A stretch of DNA of 64,000 bases from positions 1,610,804 to 1,674,803 of the forward strand of contig NZ_JARKMY010000001.1 of NCBI RefSeq assembly GCF_029360725.1. Reading direction: 5' to 3'. The position numbers and the translations under genes are program-made. Under the pieces are notes generated by a model. The model was not told the origin of the DNA. It was given only the letters and a program-made list of their open reading frames with translations, and did not search any database. The stretch comes from Chryseolinea sp. H1M3-3. Lineage in GTDB: Bacteria > Bacteroidota > Bacteroidia > Cytophagales > Cyclobacteriaceae. This document shows, piece after piece, positions 1 through 8,325 of the stretch (positions within the stretch are counted from its first letter, which is position 1; every line of letters starts with the position of its first letter).

Positions 1-1071
1 TTTGCGATCCTGATTCTCTTGCTATTCCATACCGGCAGGATTTTCGATATGAAGGAATGGCATATCAAAAATAATGAGCTAAGCGATAATTTTATTTACT
101 GGATGCCTTTCCTCCAGTCGTGGCGAATGCCTTTGCTACTTTTTATCTCGGGTGCAGGATCCTACTTTGCTTTGGGAAAGCTAACGGCACTTCAGTTTTT
201 TTTCCAACGCTTCAAGCGCCTTGTAATACCATTTCTGTTTGCCCTCGTGGTCATCATTCCGCCTCAACCCTATTACGAACACATCACAGCGTTCGCCAAC
301 TATTGGGATTTCTATAAATCGGTGCTCGATTTTATTCCGATTTATGAAGGAAGGATTCACCTGTATCATATATGGTTTATCGCGTACTTGTTTGTTTACA
401 CGCTGATGGCATTCCCCGTACTGCTTTTTTTGCGTTCACCAACATCTGATGTGTTTAAGGATGGAATATTGAGATATTTTTACAATCCTGTGCTGCTTCT
501 TTTAATCCCGCCCGCATGTATTTTGATCACCCAGCTGATACTGCTTCCTGAATATGTGGGCCGAGCCTTTTTTGTTTATTATTTGTGTTTTTTTCTCCTT
601 GGTATTATTTTTTACAGCAACCGCCGCCATACCGAAAGAATAGGAAAAAACAGGAAATATTTGTTGGCCGGCGCTGTCCTGGTCCTTATCCCATATGTAG
701 TCAATTATATTACTGACGATACCATATACATATCAGATACGCTGACGTTAGCGTCAATATTGGAACGCGGCGTCGTGTTCGTTGGTTGGTTTTGGGTAAT
801 TACATTAATTGCATTCGGACAACATTATTTAAATCGTCCCCATCCCTGGTTAGCAACCATGACAGAAGGCATATATGCTTTGTTCATTTTGCATCAAACG
901 GCGATTGTTGTGATTGGATACTATATATGCAAGCTTCCCTGGGGGATTACCACAAAATTCTGGACCATCAACATTCTAACATTATCATTTTGTGTAGCTT
1001 TTTATCTACTGGGTATACTACCATTTAACACAATGAGGCTTGTTTTCGGCATGAAACCAAAGCCAAGGTAA
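1..1071 (+). CDS. acyltransferase 3 family membrane protein (5' end cut off)
   Basis: This is the C-terminal part of an integral membrane O-acyltransferase of the acyltransferase 3 family, which typically moves acetyl or other acyl groups onto sugars or glycans at the cytoplasmic membrane. The reading frame is open from the first base of the window, so the start codon lies upstream; only the last 10 or so residues of the first membrane segment are visible. About ten hydrophobic segments follow, with the family-typical early WHIKNNE stretch and a late conserved segment around the FILHQ motif. The acceptor cannot be told from sequence. A hairpin follows the stop codon directly. The family call is firm; the substrate is unknown. 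Confidence 0.85.
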   Translation, partial: FAILILLLFHTGRIFDMKEWHIKNNELSDNFIYWMPFLQSWRMPLLLFISGAGSYFALGKLTALQFFFQRFKRLVIPFLFALVVIIPPQPYYEHITAFANYWDFYKSVLDFIPIYEGRIHLYHIWFIAYLFVYTLMAFPVLLFLRSPTSDVFKDGILRYFYNPVLLLLIPPACILITQLILLPEYVGRAFFVYYLCFFLLGIIFYSNRRHTERIGKNRKYLLAGAVLVLIPYVVNYITDDTIYISDTLTLASILERGVVFVGWFWVITLIAFGQHYLNRPHPWLATMTEGIYALFILHQTAIVVIGYYICKLPWGITTKFWTINILTLSFCVAFYLLGILPFNTMRLVFGMKPKPR

Positions 1072-1103
1072 AAGGATCAGACTGATAGAGAATGATCCTT
1101 TCT
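1071..1103. terminator. probable transcription terminator hairpin
   Basis: A 9-bp perfect stem (AAAGGATCA pairing with TGATCCTTT) with a 13-base loop sits immediately after the acyltransferase stop codon, between two convergent genes. The T run is short (three to four), so termination could serve either strand or be weak. Confidence 0.5.
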
Positions 1104-1153
1104 CCAGGGTAGAAAAGTTTACAGATAGTCACCACGTTGAATGCATGCAAAAT

Positions 1154-3478
1154 CTATTTTGATTTTCTTTTATACTTCGCCACACGTTTGTCGTTGATAA
1201 CACCCTTCCAATTTAATCCAAAACTGAAATCATAAGCATTCCCTTCGCTGTCGATATGAGCACGCATGTCATGAGGAACATCTTCTAATTGTTGTTCCAC
1301 TGTTTCCATGTCTGCCGGCATCTGAACAGGCAACAGTCCCGAGGGCTCAACGCCGGTAAGCACATCCATCACCGCCTGATCCATCACACCAAAGCCGAAC
1401 AGTATTCCATCAACTTCCCTTTCAAATTCCGAAAACACCATCGGTCTGTTTCCATTGATTACTACAATGACGGGCTTTCCTTTCATGGTTGCTTTAGTCT
1501 CTAATATAGATTTAAGATCAGTGATGTTTGATGCTGTCACTTGTTTTCCTTTGTAAGACCTGTTTGTTATTGTAGGATCTATAACAGGATCACCAGCGGC
1601 TATACTTTTATCGCGGGCAGAGGATGCAGTATAGGGTCCGTACTGTAATGAAATGGGTACATAACCGTTGCCGCCTTTGTCTCGGTCATCCTTGCTGTAA
1701 CCCACACCACCGTCGGGAGTTTTAACAAACACAATAGCAAAATCTGCTTTAGACGGATCGTCGGTGACATTTAAATACTTTTTTACGATTTCCATGTTAA
1801 CCGGATTTTCGATACGCTCAGGCGTGACATTTCCAAACCAATCTCTTCCAGCGGGAACAACACGCTTTGGGATATATACGGTTTTGTTTTTCTGAAGAGG
1901 AAGGGTTTTGTTTTTATTCTTCAGCAAAACCAATGATTTCAATTGCGCTTCATATCCGGCAGCCATATATTCAGAATGACCAACAGTCTGTTTGGATAGC
2001 TGTGGATCCAGGTATGGATTATCAAAAAGACCTACACGAAAAATATTTTTTAACAGTCGCACAGCCGATTCCTCAAATCGTTTTCTTATCGACACTTCGC
2101 CGAATTCTTTAACTCCCATCTGATAAGCCTCGATGACCGGCCCAGCATCATTGTTACCACCGAACTGATCTACGCCTGCTATGATAGCTTTATAATGACG
2201 CTCCGCCACGGTCAATGTTTCAACGCCCCATGACTTGCCAGCAAAGACATCCGGGGTTTTACCTTCATCGGCCGTGATGACCCAATCCGTGCAGACGACG
2301 CCGTCATAACCATACTTTTTTCTGAGAAGATCCGTGACAATATATTTGGAAAAGCTGTTGCCAACGTTCTCTCTATTTGTTTTATCCTGATTGAATGAGA
2401 TAGTATAGTAAGGCATCACGGCAGAAGCCTTTTTTGTAGGCCCGGCCAAATTAAAAGCACCTTTTAAGAAAGGTATCAGGTGCGTTTCAAAGTTATTACC
2501 AGGATATACAGCAAATTTTCCATAAGCAAAGTGACCGTCTCGTCCACCCTCTTCTGCCCCGCCACTGGGCCAATGTTTCACCATGGCGTTGACACTGTTG
2601 TAACCCCAACCGTCTTTGATTTCAGCAGCGCCCGATGAAGTTTGAAAACCGTCGATGTAAGCTCTCGCCATTTCTGCGGATAAAATCGGGTCTTCCCCAA
2701 ACGTGCCGTTAATTCTATTCCAACGAGGTTCGGTTCCCAAGTCAATCTGTGGAGACAGTGCGGTAGCAATCCCTAGTGCACGATATTCTTTGGCGGCGAT
2801 CGAACCAAATTTTTGCACGCGCTCGGGATCGAACGTTGCTGCAAGACCCAGTGCTTCTGGCCACATGGAGATCCTGCCACCACTTCCCAAATTATACTCG
2901 GCGTTGGCAACTGCATTGTGACGTGGATCAGAGCTGATGTTAACCGGAATGCCCAGCCCTAACCCTTCGGCTAGAGTTTGTGCATTGTTGTTCCAGCGTG
3001 CTGCAATCTCGGGACTTTCTACTGTTGTAATTAAGACATGTCGCAGATTGTCGTTTGTCAAAAAGTCGCGCTGCTGATCACTGAGGTCGGAAGGCTGCGC
3101 ACCGCTTTCTGCCAGGGGCTTTCCATTATAGGTGCCGCTTCCAAATCCGCGTGCTCTGGCAGGAATAGACTGATGACCACTATACAGCATGAGGCCGGCG
3201 ATTTGCGGCACTGTCATTTTTGAGGCTAAATCTTTTGCACGTTCCTCGGCTGTCAGTCGCCAGTCTTCATATTTATCCAGCGTTTCATTTTTATTCAAGT
3301 CTTTAAATGCAAGACCGTCGACAGTCAAAATTTTTATTCCTGATGCAGCAGCGTATCCGATCGCCTGGCCTTTTGGGTTGGTGATGATGGTATAATTTTC
3401 ATGCTTCTGCTCAGTCCATCCTTGTCCAAATGACGCGGATGTGATTGCCGCAAGAAAAAGTATAAGGAATAGTTTCAT
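1154..3478 (-). CDS. secreted glycoside hydrolase family 3 protein (beta-glucosidase type)
   Basis: A 774-residue exported GH3 enzyme. The N-terminus (about 1-19) is a clear signal peptide ending SFGQG. A short lead region with DLNKNETLDKYEDWRL, typical of Bacteroidota GH3 proteins, precedes the TIM barrel (about 85-420) and the alpha/beta sandwich domain (about 490-690). The catalytic nucleophile should be Asp398 in the VVCTDW motif, and KHW at about 301-303 matches the substrate-binding KH motif. It is expected to release glucose or related sugars from beta-linked oligosaccharides in the periplasm or outside. It stands alone, convergent with the acyltransferase, with no SusC/SusD partner visible, so the substrate cannot be inferred from context. 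Confidence 0.93.
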   Translation of the reverse strand: MKLFLILFLAAITSASFGQGWTEQKHENYTIITNPKGQAIGYAAASGIKILTVDGLAFKDLNKNETLDKYEDWRLTAEERAKDLASKMTVPQIAGLMLYSGHQSIPARARGFGSGTYNGKPLAESGAQPSDLSDQQRDFLTNDNLRHVLITTVESPEIAARWNNNAQTLAEGLGLGIPVNISSDPRHNAVANAEYNLGSGGRISMWPEALGLAATFDPERVQKFGSIAAKEYRALGIATALSPQIDLGTEPRWNRINGTFGEDPILSAEMARAYIDGFQTSSGAAEIKDGWGYNSVNAMVKHWPSGGAEEGGRDGHFAYGKFAVYPGNNFETHLIPFLKGAFNLAGPTKKASAVMPYYTISFNQDKTNRENVGNSFSKYIVTDLLRKKYGYDGVVCTDWVITADEGKTPDVFAGKSWGVETLTVAERHYKAIIAGVDQFGGNNDAGPVIEAYQMGVKEFGEVSIRKRFEESAVRLLKNIFRVGLFDNPYLDPQLSKQTVGHSEYMAAGYEAQLKSLVLLKNKNKTLPLQKNKTVYIPKRVVPAGRDWFGNVTPERIENPVNMEIVKKYLNVTDDPSKADFAIVFVKTPDGGVGYSKDDRDKGGNGYVPISLQYGPYTASSARDKSIAAGDPVIDPTITNRSYKGKQVTASNITDLKSILETKATMKGKPVIVVINGNRPMVFSEFEREVDGILFGFGVMDQAVMDVLTGVEPSGLLPVQMPADMETVEQQLEDVPHDMRAHIDSEGNAYDFSFGLNWKGVINDKRVAKYKRKSK

Positions 3479-3739
3479 AGTGTAAATAGATTATCAATGT
3501 GTAAGGTGTACACAATATATTTTTAATATTGCGTCCATCCAATTCCATTAGACATTTATCCCACATTATTCGACGGATTCATATAATTTACAAAGGATAC
3601 AATTCGCCCGCGCTCGGTATATGATTTGGTCCATCCATTGTCAAATTAGTTTAGAACTCAAAAAATATATAAGTTAAGGCCACTTTGGACGGACTTACAT
3701 TCAAATCTAAAGTCAACCCATACCGCTGATTAAAAGTGA

Positions 3740-4507
3740 ATGACCTTCCCCATTGAAATTGCTTTTGGTGAATTCAGCATCAATGCCCACATTATTTTTG
3801 AAACCCTTGCATTCATTATCGGCTTTCAATATTTCATGCGATTAAAAAGAACACACTCAGATCCCATTTCAGAATCGAACAGAATATGGATTATCATCGG
3901 AGCGGCTTTCGGCGCTTTCCTTTTCTCGCGATTGCTGGGTTCGCTTGAAAATCCAGAGGCATGGCATCGATCTGATTATCCCTGGCTTTATTTTTATTCC
4001 AGTAAAACTATTGTTGGAGGTCTCCTTGGCGGATTATTCACGGTGGAGGTTACGAAGTATTTTCTGAATGAGAAATCTTCTTCAGGTGATCTATTTACTT
4101 TTCCTTTAATCCTTGCCATGATCCTGGGAAGAATAGGATGCTTTACGGCTGGTGTATATGAGCCAACATTTGGTATTGAGTCTAACCTTCCATGGGCAAT
4201 GAATTTGGGTGACGGTTTGATGCGACATCCCGTTGCCTTATATGAAATTATTTTTCTTGTTGTACTTTGGATATTTTTATCACAACTGGAAAAGTATCGG
4301 CAGTTTGAGGGGGGCATACGATTCAAATTCTTTATGATTGCCTATTTGATTTTTAGATTTTTACTCGATTTTATTAAACCTACCCATGCTGTTTTGCTAA
4401 ACCTCTCATCCATACAGCTTGCTTGTTTGGGTGGATTGCTCTATTACACCCGCACGTTATTTTTCATCTTCTATAATCCGCGTAAATTAATCCTGCATGC
4501 AAAATAA
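3740..4507 (+). CDS. Lgt-like prolipoprotein diacylglyceryl transferase family protein, divergent
   Basis: A 255-residue polytopic membrane protein (about seven hydrophobic segments) with the signature of prolipoprotein diacylglyceryl transferase. It has GRIGCFTAG at 130-138, matching the phosphatidylglycerol-binding GRxGNFxNGE signature, and RHPVALYE at 162-169, matching RHPSQLYE. Two key positions differ. The essential His of the FHGG motif is Val92 in IVGGLLG, and the Asn after the conserved RIG is Cys134. This argues against ordinary lipoprotein modification and for a paralogue with another lipid or acceptor. Its 3' end overlaps the radical SAM gene by 11 bases, so the two are almost certainly co-translated. 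The family assignment is good; the function is open. Confidence 0.75.
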   Translation: MTFPIEIAFGEFSINAHIIFETLAFIIGFQYFMRLKRTHSDPISESNRIWIIIGAAFGAFLFSRLLGSLENPEAWHRSDYPWLYFYSSKTIVGGLLGGLFTVEVTKYFLNEKSSSGDLFTFPLILAMILGRIGCFTAGVYEPTFGIESNLPWAMNLGDGLMRHPVALYEIIFLVVLWIFLSQLEKYRQFEGGIRFKFFMIAYLIFRFLLDFIKPTHAVLLNLSSIQLACLGGLLYYTRTLFFIFYNPRKLILHAK

Positions 4508-5894
4508 TCGCGATTACATCTATTATGATCATACCATTAGCTTATGCAATGAGTGCCACAAAAGAATAGATGCCAAGATCATTTTTGAAAATGATAAGGT
4601 ATTCCTTACAAAACGTTGTCGCGATCATGGCTTTCAAAAAGTGTTGATAGCCGATGATATCAATTATTACAAACAGATCAGGAATTATAATAAAGCGTCT
4701 GAGTATCCAATAAAGCCGCATACGGAAACTTATTTCGGATGCCCTTATGACTGCGGAATTTGTCCGGATCACGAACAACATTCCTGCCTCACTTTAATTG
4801 AAATCACAGATCGGTGCAACCTCACTTGCCCGACGTGTTATGCGAGCTCGTCTCCCACACACGGCAGGCACAGAACATTAGCAGAAATTGAATTCATGCT
4901 TAACGCGATTGTAAAAAGTGAAGGAGAGCCAGATGTGGTTCAAATCAGTGGGGGAGAACCAACAATCCATCCGGATTTTTTTGAGATACTGGATTTGGCA
5001 AACACAAAGCCAATAAAACACTTGATGGTAAATACGAATGGCATTCGCATCGCATCCGACCCCTTGTTTGCAAAAAGACTTGCGTCGTACATGCCGGACT
5101 TTGAAATATATCTTCAATTTGATTCTTTCGAACCTCATGTCTTGCAACAGCTGCGGGGAAAAGACTTAACAGATGTTAGAAGGAAGGCTATTGAAGTATT
5201 GAACGAACTTAACTTGTCCACCACCCTTGTCGTTACATTGCAGAAAGATTTAAATGATGGCGAGATTGGTAAGATCATTGCGTATGCCTTGGATCAACCT
5301 TGCGTTCGCGGTGTTACTTTTCAGCCGACACAAATCAGTGGACGTTTAAAGAATTTTGATCCGGCTTTGCATCGGTTAACCAACACGGAAATAAGACGTA
5401 AAATTCTCGAACAGACTTCTATATTTAAATCAAACGATTTGATCCCCGTTCCTTGTAACCCGGACGCCTTAGTAATGGGCTATGCCTTAAAGACGCCACA
5501 AGGTGTGCATGCGTTGACTCATCTTATAGACCCTGAAATGCTGTTAAACAATTCGAAAAACACCATCGTGTACGAGCAAGACGAAAGGCTGCATAATTAT
5601 GTCTTAAAATTGTTTAGTACTGGTAACTCGATCGATTCATTACAAAGTGAATTTCATCATCTTTTGTGTTGTCTGCCAGATATTATTGCGCCGGCGTTTT
5701 CATATGATAACCTATTTCGAATTATCATTATGAATTTTATGGATGCGTACGATTTTGATGTTAGGGCCATTAAAAAATCCTGCGTTCACATTGTAGATCC
5801 TTCAGGCAAGATCATCCCTTTTGAAACGATGAATTTATTTTATCGTTCTGAGTTTGCAAAAAAATTATCGGACCTTAAAGCAGCCGTAATATAA
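4497..5894 (+). CDS. radical SAM protein of the MJ0619/tetraether lipid synthase-like family
   Basis: A 465-residue radical SAM enzyme. The SAM-cluster motif is C107-x3-C111-x2-C114 (DRCNLTCPTCYA), followed by SGGEPT at 151-156. The N-terminus carries further cysteines: a C17-x2-C20 pair with C41, then C82-x3-C86-x2-C89 and C97. Later cysteines are C320, C391, C392 and C429. The layout GCPYDCGICPDH just before the SAM motif and a C-terminal GKIIPFETMN resemble the archaeal MJ0619/Tes family, whose members join lipid alkyl chains through C-C bonds and hold several iron centres. Coupling to an Lgt-like gene upstream (11-base overlap) and a small membrane protein downstream (TAATG overlap) favours a lipid substrate. 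That is inference; a different methyl or alkyl transfer is possible. Confidence 0.8.
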   Translation: MQNNRDYIYYDHTISLCNECHKRIDAKIIFENDKVFLTKRCRDHGFQKVLIADDINYYKQIRNYNKASEYPIKPHTETYFGCPYDCGICPDHEQHSCLTLIEITDRCNLTCPTCYASSSPTHGRHRTLAEIEFMLNAIVKSEGEPDVVQISGGEPTIHPDFFEILDLANTKPIKHLMVNTNGIRIASDPLFAKRLASYMPDFEIYLQFDSFEPHVLQQLRGKDLTDVRRKAIEVLNELNLSTTLVVTLQKDLNDGEIGKIIAYALDQPCVRGVTFQPTQISGRLKNFDPALHRLTNTEIRRKILEQTSIFKSNDLIPVPCNPDALVMGYALKTPQGVHALTHLIDPEMLLNNSKNTIVYEQDERLHNYVLKLFSTGNSIDSLQSEFHHLLCCLPDIIAPAFSYDNLFRIIIMNFMDAYDFDVRAIKKSCVHIVDPSGKIIPFETMNLFYRSEFAKKLSDLKAAVI

Positions 5895-6166
5895 TGGAAG
5901 AGATAAAAAAAGTGGCAGGAATCAATTTAGCTATCCTGTTAGGCTATATGCTTTTAATTAATGTTGCTAATACGGGGCCTGAGCGTGGGCTTGGGGTTGC
6001 TATTTTCTCGGCAATGCTGATCGTAGTTCAAGTAGGTTTGAATATGCTGGTCGCTATCATCTACTTTGTGCAAAAGAAGCGCAGTGCGAAGTCGTATTTG
6101 CTGAGCGCGCTTATTGTTTTAATAATTGGCTTTTCGGCGTGCCTTGGAAGTACAATGATTGAATAG
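5894..6166 (+). CDS. small membrane protein, third gene of the Lgt-like/radical SAM operon
   Basis: A 90-residue protein with three predicted membrane segments (about 8-25, 35-58 and 67-85) and a short basic loop KKRSAKS near residue 65. I recognise no family. Its ATG overlaps the radical SAM stop codon by one base (TAATG), a layout typical of translational coupling, so it is likely a subunit, anchor or accessory of the same pathway. The reading frame has normal composition for the neighbourhood and ends cleanly before a convergent gene. Confidence 0.65.
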   Translation: MEEIKKVAGINLAILLGYMLLINVANTGPERGLGVAIFSAMLIVVQVGLNMLVAIIYFVQKKRSAKSYLLSALIVLIIGFSACLGSTMIE

Positions 6167-6287
6167 GGTATTCGTGATAACCGATCGGTTGAGTTAATGA
6201 CCGTGCTCCAAATTAATTATTGAATTCTTTGTTTTGGGACTGCGTTGACGATGTAAAATTAGTTCGTAATCATTCATGTAGGCTCCA

Positions 6288-8138
6288 TTATCCAAGCCTC
6301 AGGCCCATTATCAGGATGTCATCAGTTTGCTGACGGGTGCCTCTCCACTCTTCAATATTTTTATGCAAAATAACTTTCTGTTCCTGCATGGGTAAATGAT
6401 GAATTTCTAATAAGAGTTTGTTCAGGTTTTTAGCGGAGTACTTTGCATTATTTTCTCCCCCAAACTGGTGTTTATACCCATCGGAATATAAGTAAATAAT
6501 AGTGGGCTCGGAGATGGAGATTTCATGCTTCTTAAAAGTGAAATCATGACCTACTTTCTTTCTTCCACCAACCGAATGAATATCACCTTTTACCTGAAAC
6601 AGTTTATTGTCTTGAATATATATCAACGGGTTTTTTGCACCAGCGAACTCGAGAATTTTTTCGCTTTGGCGATATATGCATAAAGCTACATCCATACCGT
6701 CGTTATTGCCGCTGACTTCTTGTTTAAGTGCTGTGCGTATTTCGTGGTCGAGAGACTCCAGCAAAACATTGGATTTAGTTATTCCCTGATTAACGAGGCC
6801 GTTTAACACATTGATTCCAATCATCGACATAAATGCACCTGGGACACCATGTCCAGTGCAATCAACAGCAGCGAATGCAAACGCATCGGCCTGCGATTTT
6901 TGTTTTATATCAGAAAACCAATAGAAGTCTCCACTTACCGTATCGCGCGGTTGGAAAAGAACAAATGAATTGTCGAGAATCTGGGGATACTGTTCAATTT
7001 TTGGAAGCATAGCCTCCTGAATTCTTTTTGCATAGTTAATGCTGCTCTTAATGTTTTTATTTTGCTGCTCAATTTTTTTATTGTCCTTATGTTTTTTCCG
7101 ATAGCTGATAATCAATACAGCGATCAATGCTACAGACAACAGCGTCGCTACCATTATGGCGTTTCGTACGATTGCTTCATTTTTAATTCGGGCGTCCTGC
7201 TCTTTGATTTTTATATCTGCTAACTCATTGTTCTTCTGAAGAAGATCAATTTCCAGCTGGCGATTTCTGCTGATCGCTTCGATTTGCTTCAGTGAGTCGG
7301 TGGTAGCTAGTAGGGAGTGCGTTGTTTCTTGCAAGGTGCTCTCGGTCATTCGGAGAGAAGCATTGGTTTGTTGCAGCCTCTTATTTTGTTCCGAAAGCTT
7401 GGCCTGCGTAGCTTCTTTTTCTAAACCAACGGTCAGAATGTGTTCTTCCAATTCATTAATCTGCCGCGTCTTCAATGCATTATTCTGTTGCGCAGATATA
7501 AGCAGATTTAATTGCGCTTTATATTCAACCGACTTCTTTGTGTTACCTTGTTTGTTGTGATATTCTGATAACAACTGATAGCAGCGTTGCTGTAACAACG
7601 TGTCGTTGTTGGTTAAGGCTAACGACAAAGCTTCTTCTGCAAACTCAATTGATTTTTTAAATTTTTCCAAATAGCTATAAGTGATAGCAATATTGAGTAA
7701 TTCTCCCTTCATGAGAATTGGGTCATTCATTTTTTGTGAAATTGTTAAGGCGCTTTGAAAGTTTTCCAATGCTTTAGCATATTTCTTAGCGTCTGTGTAA
7801 TAGGCTCCCAACTGGTGAGACACTGAATACAAGAGACCTTGATCCCGCGATTTTTTTGCGTGCGCCAGAGCTTGATTTAAGTAATCCAATGCCTTAGGCG
7901 AATCCTTGGCCTCATTATAAGTCTTTGCTATTTCGTAGGCAAACTTGGCAGCTCGTGGATAATCTTTATTGCCTTCGGCTTCGTGATACAGCCTAAGGAT
8001 TTCTGGTGCCGGGCCTTGCGACTGAGCTTTAGAATTTTGCTGTATTGCAAATATAAAAATTATACAGAAAGCGAAGGATTTAAAATTTGTCAAAGAGAGC
8101 GATTGACATTGGGAAAAGCACAAAACAGCGTTGCACAT
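6288..8138 (-). CDS. TPR-coiled coil-PP2C/SpoIIE family serine phosphatase
   Basis: A membrane-anchored protein of about 616 residues. A hydrophobic export segment (about 20-38) is followed by TPR repeats (about 55-215), a long heptad-rich coiled coil (about 225-325), one transmembrane helix (about 326-346) and a cytoplasmic SpoIIE-type PP2C domain (about 365-616). The phosphatase domain holds PRDTVSGDFYW and VDCTGHGVPGAFMS, which supply the metal-binding aspartates. Such proteins usually dephosphorylate anti-sigma-factor antagonists or STAS proteins. No partner lies alongside; a small STAS-like protein is encoded at 55 kb. The start is uncertain: ATG at 8138 is used here, but TTG at 8093 would give a shorter, more typical signal peptide. 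Confidence 0.85.
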   Translation of the reverse strand: MCNAVLCFSQCQSLSLTNFKSFAFCIIFIFAIQQNSKAQSQGPAPEILRLYHEAEGNKDYPRAAKFAYEIAKTYNEAKDSPKALDYLNQALAHAKKSRDQGLLYSVSHQLGAYYTDAKKYAKALENFQSALTISQKMNDPILMKGELLNIAITYSYLEKFKKSIEFAEEALSLALTNNDTLLQQRCYQLLSEYHNKQGNTKKSVEYKAQLNLLISAQQNNALKTRQINELEEHILTVGLEKEATQAKLSEQNKRLQQTNASLRMTESTLQETTHSLLATTDSLKQIEAISRNRQLEIDLLQKNNELADIKIKEQDARIKNEAIVRNAIMVATLLSVALIAVLIISYRKKHKDNKKIEQQNKNIKSSINYAKRIQEAMLPKIEQYPQILDNSFVLFQPRDTVSGDFYWFSDIKQKSQADAFAFAAVDCTGHGVPGAFMSMIGINVLNGLVNQGITKSNVLLESLDHEIRTALKQEVSGNNDGMDVALCIYRQSEKILEFAGAKNPLIYIQDNKLFQVKGDIHSVGGRKKVGHDFTFKKHEISISEPTIIYLYSDGYKHQFGGENNAKYSAKNLNKLLLEIHHLPMQEQKVILHKNIEEWRGTRQQTDDILIMGLRLG

Positions 8139-8325
8139 AATGGCAAGCAATTTTGCGAACTTACCCGATTAAATGGCAGGTAAAAACAATGGAAACTTAC
8201 ACAGGCAAGAAGGCGAGTCAGCCTCTGGTATTCACCAAATAACCTTAGCTGGACACGGGATTAATGCTTGTTTCCAAATTCGGGATAGAGCCATAGTTGG
8301 GATTTGCATTGGTGTCGGTGCGATT

